Shown here: piece after piece, positions 1 to 5,128 of the stretch | Layout: each line of letters starts with the position of its first letter | Numbering within the stretch: position 1 is the stretch's first letter | Source: Myxococcales bacterium | Lineage (GTDB): Bacteria > Myxococcota > Myxococcia > Myxococcales > Myxococcaceae | Reading direction: 5' to 3' | DNA: 5,128 bases | Assembly: GCA_003153055.1 (NCBI GenBank) | Contig: PMBV01000386.1 | Coordinates: 1-5,128, forward strand | Notes under the pieces: model-generated | Database searches by the model: none | The model's input: only the letters and a program-made list of their open reading frames with translations | Told to the model about the DNA's origin: nothing | Program-made: the position numbers and the translations under genes

Positions 1-39
1 GGCCTGCGCGCCAACGCCCTTCTTCTTTTCGTCGGACAT
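1..39 (-). CDS. N-terminus of an unidentified protein (partial, runs off left edge)
   Basis: Reading the minus strand from an ATG whose first base is 39 gives 13 uninterrupted codons to the window edge: MSDEKKKGVGAQA. The start is hydrophilic and lysine-rich, with three AAG codons in a row and no signal peptide, so the product is probably cytoplasmic. An AAGGA ribosome-binding-like sequence lies at 56-52 on the minus strand, 12 bases before the ATG, which is rather long spacing. The gene would be transcribed divergently from the VWA gene. Thirteen residues are too few to name a family, and a chance ORF start cannot be fully excluded, though the start context and composition are reasonable. 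Confidence 0.5.
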   Translation of the reverse strand, partial: MSDEKKKGVGAQA

Positions 40-203
40 GATGCGTGCTTGTCCTTGTTCCCATGAGTTGGGGAGGGTTCGCCCTCCCGCGGAGTCAACA
101 AGAGTAGGGTAGCAGTCAAACGGAGCCGGGCAACCGCTTTGGGGTGGGTTTTCTGCGATTTTCCCCTCGCCGTTCGTCCGGTGCACACTGCACGGGTTCC
201 TCA
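40..203. promoter_or_regulatory. Divergent intergenic region, likely promoters for both flanking genes
   Basis: This 164-base stretch separates two divergently oriented starts, so both promoters should lie here. Directly visible are a perfect 7-bp hairpin (71-88) and two AGTCAA copies (93-98 and 114-119), which read TTGACT on the minus strand. TTGACT resembles a sigma-70 -35 element, but no -10 box sits at proper spacing from either copy. TAGGGT at 105-110 on the plus strand could be a GC-adapted -10 but has no matching -35. I therefore assign no exact promoter. Codon usage upstream of base 204 in the VWA frame has poor third-position GC, which fits non-coding sequence. Confidence 0.5.
71..88. 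repeat. Perfect 7-bp inverted repeat with TTCG loop
   Basis: GGGAGGG (71-77), TTCG (78-81) and CCCTCCC (82-88) form a perfect seven-pair stem with a four-base loop. It would be very stable in RNA. No T-run follows on either strand, so it does not look like an intrinsic terminator. In a minus-strand transcript it would sit in the 5' leader of the edge gene, just upstream of that gene's possible ribosome-binding site (56-52). Confidence 0.7.
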
Positions 204-1466
204 ATGACGATTCCCCAAAGACTCCTTGGCCTCACCGCCGCCCTGAGCTGGCTCTCGTGCGATGGGTGTCTTGGCCTCCACACCTCTCCCGTCGACCGCC
301 TCGGCTCGACGCTCCCTCAGAGCTGCCAGAGCCCCGCCCCGGTCATCGCGCCTCAGCGCCTCGACATTCTCTTCGTCATCGACAACTCGAGCTCGATGTC
401 CGAGGAGCAAGAGGCGGTCGCTCAGGAGCTGACCCAATTCATCGAGGCCATCCGCGCCGCCGGGGGGGTCCGGCAGGACTTCCAGGTCGGCGTCATCACC
501 ACGTCTGTGTACCTCTACGGGAGGAAGGGCAACCTCTCCTGGTACCACCCGCCCACCAGCAGCGCCGGTCGGCTGCGCCCGATCCCCGATGTCTTGCCAG
601 ATGGTGGGTACCTCCTCGAAACCGACCACGAGCGCCTGCTGAGCGGCGAAGATCCGAACCTCGTCGACAAGTTCAGTCGGCTCGTCCATCAGGGCACCAG
701 CGGCTCGGGCCAGGAGACCCCCTTCGAAGCGGTGCGCCTGGCGTTGCTGGGCGGCCCGTCGACCATTCCCCTGGCTGACGGAGGGAACCAGGGCTTCCTT
801 CGTGATGGCGCCCGCCTCCTGGTAGTGGTGCTCACCGACGAGGACGATTGCAGTGAGGTGGTGCAGAGCGGCCCTGATTGGCGGCCCACCGTGACCGTCT
901 CCGATGACCTGCTGGTCGCCGACTGCACGGTGCAAGCGAACAGCTTGTACCCGGTGAGCGAGTACCATCGGCTCTTCACCACCCAGCTCCCCAGCCGAGA
1001 CGGCTCGCCGCGCGACCTGGTCTGGGCGGCGATCGCTCCGGTGAGCCGCTCCACGCCCCACGCGGCGCAACAGGTGACCCAAGACGGGCACGTGAGAAAC
1101 ATCGACTGCCCGACGTCGAACCAGGCTGGCTACCGTCACCTGGCCATGGCCCAGCTCTTCGACCCCTCGCTGGCCAACCTCGACTCGATCTGCCGCGAGT
1201 CCTTTCGCGAGACGCTCATCCACATCGCCTCGCTCGCGTCGGTCTCGCAGATCCTCGAGGTCACCGATGTCTTCGACGGCCGGCTCATGCGGGTGGCCAT
1301 CACCCGTGCCGACGGCGGGGTGGACACCTGCACGCTCCTCAACGAGGGACTGCTGAGTTTCACCTCGGGCCTCGACGGAGGTACCGCCAAGGTTCAGTTC
1401 GGCCACCAGTGCCTCAGGCGAGCCGATGACACGGCGATCTCGGTGCAGTTGCTGTGCGCCAACTGA
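204..1466 (+). CDS. Exported, probably lipid-anchored VWA-domain protein
   Basis: The 420-residue product begins with an export-signal-like segment: Arg6, then a hydrophobic run of about residues 7-18, then Cys19 and Cys22. Lipidation at Cys19 is plausible, but the lipobox (WLSC) is not canonical. A VWA domain starts near residue 54. The MIDAS metal site is complete: DNSSS (Asp60, Ser62, Ser64), Thr172 in a QETPFEA segment, and Asp212 in LTDEDD after a hydrophobic strand. VWA domains with MIDAS bind a divalent cation and usually mediate protein-protein adhesion. Ten cysteines, mostly in the C-terminal half, suggest disulfides outside the cytoplasm. I chose ATG 204 over the in-frame GTG at 144 because the signal sequence begins there and the extra 20 codons have poor third-position GC. 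No clear Shine-Dalgarno precedes it. Similar VWA lipoproteins are numerous in myxobacteria; partner and role are unknown. Confidence 0.88.
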   Translation: MTIPQRLLGLTAALSWLSCDGCLGLHTSPVDRLGSTLPQSCQSPAPVIAPQRLDILFVIDNSSSMSEEQEAVAQELTQFIEAIRAAGGVRQDFQVGVITTSVYLYGRKGNLSWYHPPTSSAGRLRPIPDVLPDGGYLLETDHERLLSGEDPNLVDKFSRLVHQGTSGSGQETPFEAVRLALLGGPSTIPLADGGNQGFLRDGARLLVVVLTDEDDCSEVVQSGPDWRPTVTVSDDLLVADCTVQANSLYPVSEYHRLFTTQLPSRDGSPRDLVWAAIAPVSRSTPHAAQQVTQDGHVRNIDCPTSNQAGYRHLAMAQLFDPSLANLDSICRESFRETLIHIASLASVSQILEVTDVFDGRLMRVAITRADGGVDTCTLLNEGLLSFTSGLDGGTAKVQFGHQCLRRADDTAISVQLLCAN

Positions 1467-1693
1467 AGGTGGGAAACTTGCGCCCGTGATCGACCGGTGC
1501 ACCATGTGCCCCATGGCTACCGTCACGACGACCTACTTCTACATCACCGATGCCCGCGCCACCGACCGCACCCAGGAGCCGAGCTGGAGTCCTCCGCTCG
1601 AGAGCAGCTCGTGCCAGGAGTCGTGGACCTGGAGCCCAGCTCCGCGAGGTTGATGCGGCCGAGGGGCGGGAAGCGGGCTAGGGTCACGCGGCC
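1467..1693. other. Gap between the VWA gene and the HAD-led operon
   Basis: This 227-base gap has no recognisable gene, and no intrinsic terminator with a T-run follows the VWA stop. It contains an 8-bp palindrome GGTGCACC (1496-1503) and a 7-bp inverted repeat, CGAGCTG (1580-1586) with CAGCTCG (1605-1611), whose 18-base loop contains CTCGAG. A promoter for the downstream operon would be expected here, but I see no convincing -35/-10 pair. The only coding candidate is a small doubtful ORF described separately. Confidence 0.5.
1486..1653 (+). CDS. Doubtful small ORF, 55 residues
   Basis: GTG at 1486, or in-frame ATGs at 1504 or 1513, open a frame that ends in TGA at 1651-1653. The longest form has 55 residues and begins MIDRCTMCPMATV, with a CxxC pair followed by an aromatic stretch, TTTYFYITDA. 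Third positions are mostly G or C, roughly as in the neighbours, until the last few codons. An AGGTGG sequence (1467-1472) lies 13 bases before the GTG, which is too far to be a good ribosome-binding site. I recognise no family. It may be a chance ORF in GC-rich DNA, since another plus frame over the same bases also looks coding-like. Confidence 0.18.
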   Translation: MIDRCTMCPMATVTTTYFYITDARATDRTQEPSWSPPLESSSCQESWTWSPAPRG

Positions 1694-2368
1694 TTGCGCC
1701 TCGCCTTCTTCGACCTCGATAAAACCGTCCTGTCGGTGAACTCCGGCAGCCTCTGGCTTCGCCGTGAAGTCGCCCAGGGATTCCTCGCCAAGCGCACCGC
1801 TCTCAAGGCGATGATGTGGCTGGTCCGCTACGAGCTGGGCTTCGTCGACGGCGAGCAAATGGTAGCCAAGGCCGTGGCGCAGACGGTCGGCTCCAGCGCC
1901 TCCGAGCTCGAGGCGCGCACCCGGGCATTCTTCGAGGCCGAGGTGCGGCAGACCTATCGCCCGGGGGCCCTCGACGCCATCGAGCGGCATCGGAGGGCCG
2001 GAGACGGGTTGGTGATGCTGACCTCGTCCTCGAACTACCTCTCGGAGTTGGTGGCCCGCGATCTCGGCTTCGACGAGGTCCTGTGCAACCGTCTCGAGGT
2101 CGACGCCCAGGGTCGCCACACTGGCCAGCTGGTGGGGCGGGTCTGCTTCGGGTTGGGAAAGCTCTCCCACGCCCAGGACGCCTGCGCTCGTCGCGGCGTC
2201 GACCTGCGGGACTGCGCCTTCTACACCGATTCCTTCAGCGATCGCTTCGTCCTTGAGGTGGTGAGCCAGCCCGTCGCGGTCAACCCCGATCCACGGTTGA
2301 AGCGCAGGGCTCGGCGCCAAGGCTGGGTGGTGGTCGACTGGGGTGAGCCGAAGCTCCGGGTGGCCTGA
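1694..2368 (+). CDS. HAD-IB family hydrolase (phosphatase-like)
   Basis: This 224-residue protein is a haloacid dehalogenase superfamily hydrolase of subclass IB, a family of mainly phosphate-ester hydrolases related to phosphoserine phosphatase. Motif I is FFDLDKT, with nucleophile Asp7 and general acid Asp9. A helical cap region of about residues 15-85 follows. Motif II is the LTSS segment at Thr110, the conserved lysine is Lys156 in GLGKLSHAQ, and motif III is YTDSFSD with Asp179 and Asp183. The tail, PVAVNPDPRLKRRARRQGW, is typical of the uncharacterised HAD-IB subfamily often called HAD-SF-IB-hyp1, and the length fits. The start is TTG at 1694: an in-frame TAG at 1679-1681 rules out anything further upstream, and the family normally begins only a few residues before FFDLDKT. 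A weak AGGG (1680-1683) lies 10 bases upstream. There is no signal peptide, so it is cytoplasmic. It leads the operon with the FGE-like and TldD genes. Substrate unknown. Confidence 0.9.
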   Translation: MRLAFFDLDKTVLSVNSGSLWLRREVAQGFLAKRTALKAMMWLVRYELGFVDGEQMVAKAVAQTVGSSASELEARTRAFFEAEVRQTYRPGALDAIERHRRAGDGLVMLTSSSNYLSELVARDLGFDEVLCNRLEVDAQGRHTGQLVGRVCFGLGKLSHAQDACARRGVDLRDCAFYTDSFSDRFVLEVVSQPVAVNPDPRLKRRARRQGWVVVDWGEPKLRVA

Positions 2369-2369
2369 A

Positions 2370-3056
2370 GTGGGTCCGGCGACGCTCTCCGTGTGGACCG
2401 GCTGGCGCACCGAGGAGCAGCAGGTGTGGCTCGACGCGCTCCTCGAGCGGCTCCCCGCCTGGTTGGCGCTGATCGAGCCAGGGCCGAGCCTCCCCCTCTT
2501 CGAGGACACCCGCCACCACCACCGGTTCGCCCTGGTGCTCGAGGCTCCCGTCATCATCGGCCTCACCGCCGAGCGCATGGAGCAGGTCACCGTGGCCATG
2601 GCCAGAGACTGGCTGCAGCTCTTCAGCCCCGAGGTCTACCTCCCCTCGCGGGAAGCACGGGTGGGCGTTCACCTCGCGGCCCTGAGGCCCATGGTCTTCG
2701 AGGGCCACGAGTGGGTGCACCGGGACAACCGTGATCGCCTCGAGCGCGAGCTGGGGGCCCGGGGCTGGCGGCTGCCCAGCGAAGCCGAGTGGGAGCTCCA
2801 GTGGCAGCTGGCCCGCGGTCGGGCGCCCATCGAGTTCGGCCAGGTCGAGCTGTGCGCCGACGACTGGCACGTGGGCTTCGAGGGCGCTCCGCTCGATGGG
2901 CAGCCGTGGGGTCGAGGCGCTGAGGTGGTGAGGCACTTCGACGCGTCGGGCGAGTCGGTCGACGCGGTGATGCCCTCCCGCAGACCCGTGCGATCGACCA
3001 GCATCGCCCAGGTGCGGCCGGTCATCGACGTCCCTCGTGAAGGAGGCCCTCGATGA
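2370..3056 (+). CDS. Diverged SUMF1/FGE-like protein
   Basis: The 228-residue product resembles the formylglycine-generating-enzyme/SUMF1 fold in its C-terminal half. Residues 134-142 read RLPSEAEWE, matching the family signature RLPTEAEWE. Residues 160-167, ELCADDWH, resemble the family's WEWCADWY element. The end, STSIAQVRPVIDVP, resembles the closing GFRPV-type strand. The N-terminal half (1-110) is not clearly recognisable. The only cysteine is Cys162, so the paired catalytic cysteines of true FGE are absent; relatives such as EgtB or PvdO types also lack them. The protein may be a nonheme-iron enzyme, a binding protein or a degenerate member. No signal peptide is seen. I chose GTG 2370, two bases after the HAD stop, with GGGTGG (2358-2363) six bases upstream. 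In-frame GTG 2343 would add nine residues and overlap the HAD gene. The stop overlaps the TldD start. Confidence 0.72.
   Translation: MGPATLSVWTGWRTEEQQVWLDALLERLPAWLALIEPGPSLPLFEDTRHHHRFALVLEAPVIIGLTAERMEQVTVAMARDWLQLFSPEVYLPSREARVGVHLAALRPMVFEGHEWVHRDNRDRLERELGARGWRLPSEAEWELQWQLARGRAPIEFGQVELCADDWHVGFEGAPLDGQPWGRGAEVVRHFDASGESVDAVMPSRRPVRSTSIAQVRPVIDVPREGGPR
3041..3046 (+). promoter_or_regulatory. Strong ribosome-binding site for the TldD gene
   Basis: AGGAGG lies inside the 3' end of the FGE-like gene, six bases before ATG 3053 and nine before the adjacent ATG 3056. The TGA stop of the upstream gene (3054-3056) overlaps the first ATG, giving an ATGA junction. Translational coupling is therefore likely. 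It is the best Shine-Dalgarno in the window, suggesting the TldD protein is the most strongly translated of the three. Confidence 0.85.
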
Positions 3057-4750
3057 TGACCGTCTGCACGCTGCTGCTCCTCTCGCTGGGAGCCAAGCCC
3101 CCGGTGGACCCCAGGCTCGCGCTCCTCGACGCGATGGTCGAAGAGCTCGAACGAAACCAGGCCGCGCTCCGCCTCAAGGCCGACAAGGGGCCGTACTTCA
3201 TCGGCTACCAGGTGAAGGACTACGAGCTGCGCGAGGTGGTCGGGCGGTACGGCGCCCTGTTCCAAGACGACCGCAACCGAGATCGGCGGCTCTCCGTCGA
3301 CGTGCGGGTCGGCGACTACGACTTCGACAGCTCCATCGCCGATGAGCTCGACTTCTCCTTCTCGACGAAGGGAACGAGCTACATCACCCGCAAGAGCGCG
3401 CCGCTCGACGACTCACCGGCTGCGCTGCGCACCGCCCTGTGGCTGGTGACCGACGAGAAGTACAAGGCGGCCCTGTTCAACTACCTCAAGAAGAAGGGCG
3501 AAGACGTCTACACCGTCGACGACCCCAAGCGTCCGCCCTCGTTCTCTCGCGAGGAGCGCTCGGTCCTCGTCGGGCCTCAGGTGCCCTTCCGCTTCGCGCG
3601 AGAGCGCTGGGTGGCCCTGGCGCGGGCGCTGTCGGCGCGGCTCGCCCGGCAACCCGAGTTCTTCGACTCCGAGGTCAGGGTGTCGGGCAACAAGACCGCG
3701 CGGCTCTACGCCAACACCGAGGGCAGCCGCCTGGTGACCGAGGAGGTGCTCTTCGCGGTGCACGTGCAGGCGTGGACCCGCGCCGCCGACGGGCAGCTGC
3801 TCGAGAACTCCCGCGACTGGTATGCCCCAGCCGAGGCGCAGCTCCCCGACGACGGGACGATTCGCGCCGAGACCGAGGTCATGACGAAGGATCTCCTGGC
3901 GCTCCGCTCGGCGCCGACCATCGACCCCTACACGGGGCCGGCGATCCTCGAGCCCAGCGCGGCGGGGGTCTTGTTCCACGAGGCGGTGGGCCACCGGCTC
4001 GAGGGCGAGCGGCAGGACAACGACACCGAAGGCAAGACGTTTCGCGGGCAGGTCGGCAAGCAGGTGCTCCCTCCGTTCCTCTCCATCGTCGACGACCCCA
4101 CCGCCCACGCTCGAGACGAGACGCAGCTCAACGGCTTCTACCAGTTCGACGAGGAGGGCGTGCCCGCCCAGGCGGTGGTGCTGGTCAAGGACGGGGTGCT
4201 CAAGAGCTACCTCCTGTCGCGAAAACCGGTGGAGGGTTTCCTGCGATCCAACGGGCACGGTCGGGCGCAGGGTGCGCGCAAGCCGGTCGCCCGCATGGCG
4301 AACCTCATCGTCGAGTCGAAGAAGCGGGTGGCGCTGGACGAGCTCAAGCGCCAACTCCTCGCCGAGGCCCGGCGGCAGGGCAAGCCGTACGGCCTCGTCA
4401 TTCGCGACATCACTGGCGGGAACACCAACACCACGGCGTTCGGCTACCAGGCGTTCAAAGGTACGCCACGCATGGTGTACCGCGTCGACGTCGACTCGGG
4501 CCAGGAGACGCTAGTACGAGGAGTCGAGATCGTCGGCACGCCGCTCTCGTCGATCAACCGGGTGCTGGCGACCTCGGACACCGAGGGTGTGTTCAATGGC
4601 TTCTGTGGGGCGGAGAGCGGAATGGTCCCGGTGTCCACCGTGGCCCCCGCGGTGCTCCTGCAGGAGCTCGAGCTCCAGCGGGCGGTGGAGGGGAAGGATC
4701 GCCCTCCGCTCATCACCAGCCCCTTCGAGCTGCCACCCGCGGCCCACTGA
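3053..4750 (+). CDS. TldD-family zinc metallopeptidase, long form with signal-like N-terminus
   Basis: This 565-residue protein belongs to the TldD/PmbA (peptidase U62) family, whose E. coli TldD/TldE complex degrades unfolded or modified peptides and processes microcin B17. The metal site is complete: HEAVGH with His309, Glu310 and His314, plus Cys518 in FCGAESG, corresponding to the third zinc ligand of E. coli TldD. The family's glycine-rich region GGNTNT (about residue 460) and PVSTVAPA near the end are also present. It is longer than classical TldD (about 480 residues); the extra length is mainly N-terminal, including VDVRVGDYDFDSS and a lysine-rich stretch near residues 138-160. The first residues, MMTVCTLLLLSLGA, look like a short signal peptide but have no positive charge before the hydrophobic run, so export is likely but unproven. 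No TldE/PmbA partner is present here. It is the last gene of the apparent operon. Substrate unknown. Confidence 0.93.
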   Translation: MMTVCTLLLLSLGAKPPVDPRLALLDAMVEELERNQAALRLKADKGPYFIGYQVKDYELREVVGRYGALFQDDRNRDRRLSVDVRVGDYDFDSSIADELDFSFSTKGTSYITRKSAPLDDSPAALRTALWLVTDEKYKAALFNYLKKKGEDVYTVDDPKRPPSFSREERSVLVGPQVPFRFARERWVALARALSARLARQPEFFDSEVRVSGNKTARLYANTEGSRLVTEEVLFAVHVQAWTRAADGQLLENSRDWYAPAEAQLPDDGTIRAETEVMTKDLLALRSAPTIDPYTGPAILEPSAAGVLFHEAVGHRLEGERQDNDTEGKTFRGQVGKQVLPPFLSIVDDPTAHARDETQLNGFYQFDEEGVPAQAVVLVKDGVLKSYLLSRKPVEGFLRSNGHGRAQGARKPVARMANLIVESKKRVALDELKRQLLAEARRQGKPYGLVIRDITGGNTNTTAFGYQAFKGTPRMVYRVDVDSGQETLVRGVEIVGTPLSSINRVLATSDTEGVFNGFCGAESGMVPVSTVAPAVLLQELELQRAVEGKDRPPLITSPFELPPAAH

Positions 4751-5021
4751 GCGGGGCACCATTCACGGGGTGCACGCCCAGATTGAGATTCTGGCCCGAA
4801 CGTCAAGGGAATCGACAAGCCGGGAACGACTACCACTGTCGGCGAAGTGGCCTGGGCTTCTACCCTCGAGACCTGGAGCTGGGTCGGCCCGAGGAAGGGG
4901 AGGTGTCAAGCCGCCTTGAGGCTGGAGCGGTGACTTCGGGACGTGGGGTCCCGGGCGAGCGCCACGAGCCCCTCGTTCGGGTGGTCGTGTCCCCGAGTGA
5001 AGGTCTGCGAGTGAAGGTCTG
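4751..5021. other. Non-coding stretch after the TldD gene, rich in small hairpins
   Basis: I find no convincing gene here on either strand. Open frames crossing it lack ribosome-binding sites and have mixed third-position composition. Hairpins visible are GCACC/GGTGC (4756-4760 with 4769-4773) just after the TldD stop, CGGGAC/GTCCCG (4937-4942 with 4948-4953, five-base loop), and ACGAG/CTCGT (4964-4968 with 4972-4976). None is followed by a T-run, so no intrinsic terminator can be called. The stretch ends in a tandem 14-bp repeat. Confidence 0.55.
4994..5021. repeat. Tandem perfect 14-bp direct repeat
   Basis: CGAGTGAAGGTCTG occurs twice back to back with no mismatch (4994-5007 and 5008-5021). 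Each copy contains GAAGG, a Shine-Dalgarno-like core; the second lies four bases before an ATG at 5022. It could be a recent slippage duplication or a pair of binding sites. Confidence 0.85.
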
Positions 5022-5128
5022 ATGGCCCGGTCTCCAGCAATAGTACCAATGGTACCATCCATCTTCCGGAAGGCTCGCGATGGCCGCGTGTGCGTCCGGA
5101 GCTGTTCTGACATCACGCGACGCGCACG
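5022..5128 (+). CDS. Possible start of an unidentified gene (partial, runs off right edge)
   Basis: ATG at 5022, or in-frame ATG at 5049, opens a frame with no stop to the window end. It begins MARSPAIVPMVPSIFRKAR and continues with a basic, cysteine-containing stretch, about 35 residues in all. GAAGG in the second copy of the 14-bp repeat (5013-5017) lies four bases before ATG 5022. The early codons (TCT, CCA, GCA, ATA, GTA, CCA) have unusually A/T-rich third positions compared with the other genes, so either this is not coding, the true start is 5049 or later, or the gene is foreign. The segment SIFRKARDGRV faintly recalls the start of some tyrosine recombinases, but this is too short to claim. 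Confidence 0.2.
   Translation, partial: MARSPAIVPMVPSIFRKARDGRVCVRSCSDITRRA
5043..5072. promoter_or_regulatory. Cluster of short palindromes, operator-like
   Basis: ATGGTACCAT (5049-5058) and CTTCCGGAAG (5063-5072) are perfect 10-bp palindromes with centres 14 bp apart. GTACCA also repeats directly at 5043-5048 and 5052-5057, nine bases apart. TCGCGA (5075-5080) and TCCGGA (5095-5100) follow. Such clusters suit dimeric repressors of TetR or GntR type, and the local A/T content is higher than in the flanking genes. The regulated gene and the regulator are not visible. Confidence 0.35.

Noticed and set aside
144..203. Upstream GTG start adding 20 residues to the VWA protein
   Set aside because: The extra codons have poor third-position GC and would place a basic segment ahead of the signal sequence that begins at ATG 204.
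201..1526. Minus-strand frame of 441 codons opposite the VWA gene
   Set aside because: It is antisense to a gene with a clear MIDAS motif, its composition is biased, and no domain is visible.
1580..1611. Inverted repeat in the gap before the HAD gene as a terminator of the VWA gene
   Set aside because: The seven-pair stem has an 18-base loop and no T-run; it lies about 115 bases past the stop codon.
1544..2599. Long minus-strand open frame of 351 codons over the HAD gene
   Set aside because: It lies opposite the HAD gene, which has complete catalytic motifs, and its own translation shows no family. Long antisense frames are expected opposite high-GC3 genes.
4756..4773. Terminator after the TldD gene
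   Set aside because: The GCACC/GGTGC stem is only five pairs with an eight-base loop and no T-run follows.
3439..5022. Plus-strand open frame of 527 codons overlapping the TldD gene in another frame
   Set aside because: The translation is Arg/Gly/Ala-rich low-complexity sequence, while the TldD frame carries the full metal-site motifs. Its tail beyond 4750 has no ribosome-binding site and mixed codon use. The TGATG overlap with ATG 5022 is noted but is probably chance.
4763..5116. Minus-strand frame of 117 codons near the right edge
   Set aside because: The translation is Pro/Arg/Gly-rich with no domain, and no good ribosome-binding site is evident.
1..5128. CRISPR arrays, tRNA or rRNA genes, insertion sequences
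   Set aside because: I saw no regularly spaced repeats, no cloverleaf-like tRNA sequence, no rRNA segments, and no transposase or terminal inverted repeats.

Overview
The window is high-GC DNA with strong G/C preference at third codon positions. It carries a lipoprotein-like von Willebrand A (VWA) protein with an MIDAS motif, a long TldD-type metallopeptidase, and genes packed stop-to-start. Together these suggest a myxobacterium or related member of Myxococcota (the former Deltaproteobacteria). This is an inference from gene style; no taxonomic marker is present.

Layout: the left edge holds the first 13 codons of a minus-strand gene (1-39). A divergent intergenic region (40-203) contains a perfect GC-rich hairpin and two AGTCAA repeats. 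Next comes a plus-strand gene for an exported VWA protein (204-1466). A 227-base gap (1467-1693) holds at most one doubtful small ORF. Three plus-strand genes follow in tight succession: a HAD-IB phosphatase-like hydrolase (1694-2368), a diverged SUMF1/FGE-like protein (2370-3056), and a TldD-family metallopeptidase with an apparent short signal sequence (3053-4750). The HAD stop is directly followed by a GTG start. The FGE-like stop overlaps the TldD start, and a strong AGGAGG site precedes the TldD start, so these three are very probably one translationally coupled operon. The last 378 bases have no convincing complete gene. They carry a tandem 14-bp repeat, hairpins and a cluster of short palindromes that look like a control region for something to the right, plus a possible gene start running off the edge.

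How the genes work together is not known. The TldD protein keeps every metal-site residue expected of the family (His309, Glu310, His314, Cys518), so it should be an active zinc peptidase, possibly outside the cytoplasm, and no TldE/PmbA partner is visible. The HAD protein also keeps its catalytic aspartates. The FGE-like protein has the fold's signature motif but only one cysteine, so it cannot use the classical two-cysteine formylglycine chemistry. The most interesting question is whether this HAD, FGE-like and TldD trio is a conserved unit. I see no proven new system, only this unusual operon and several small unexplained sequence structures.
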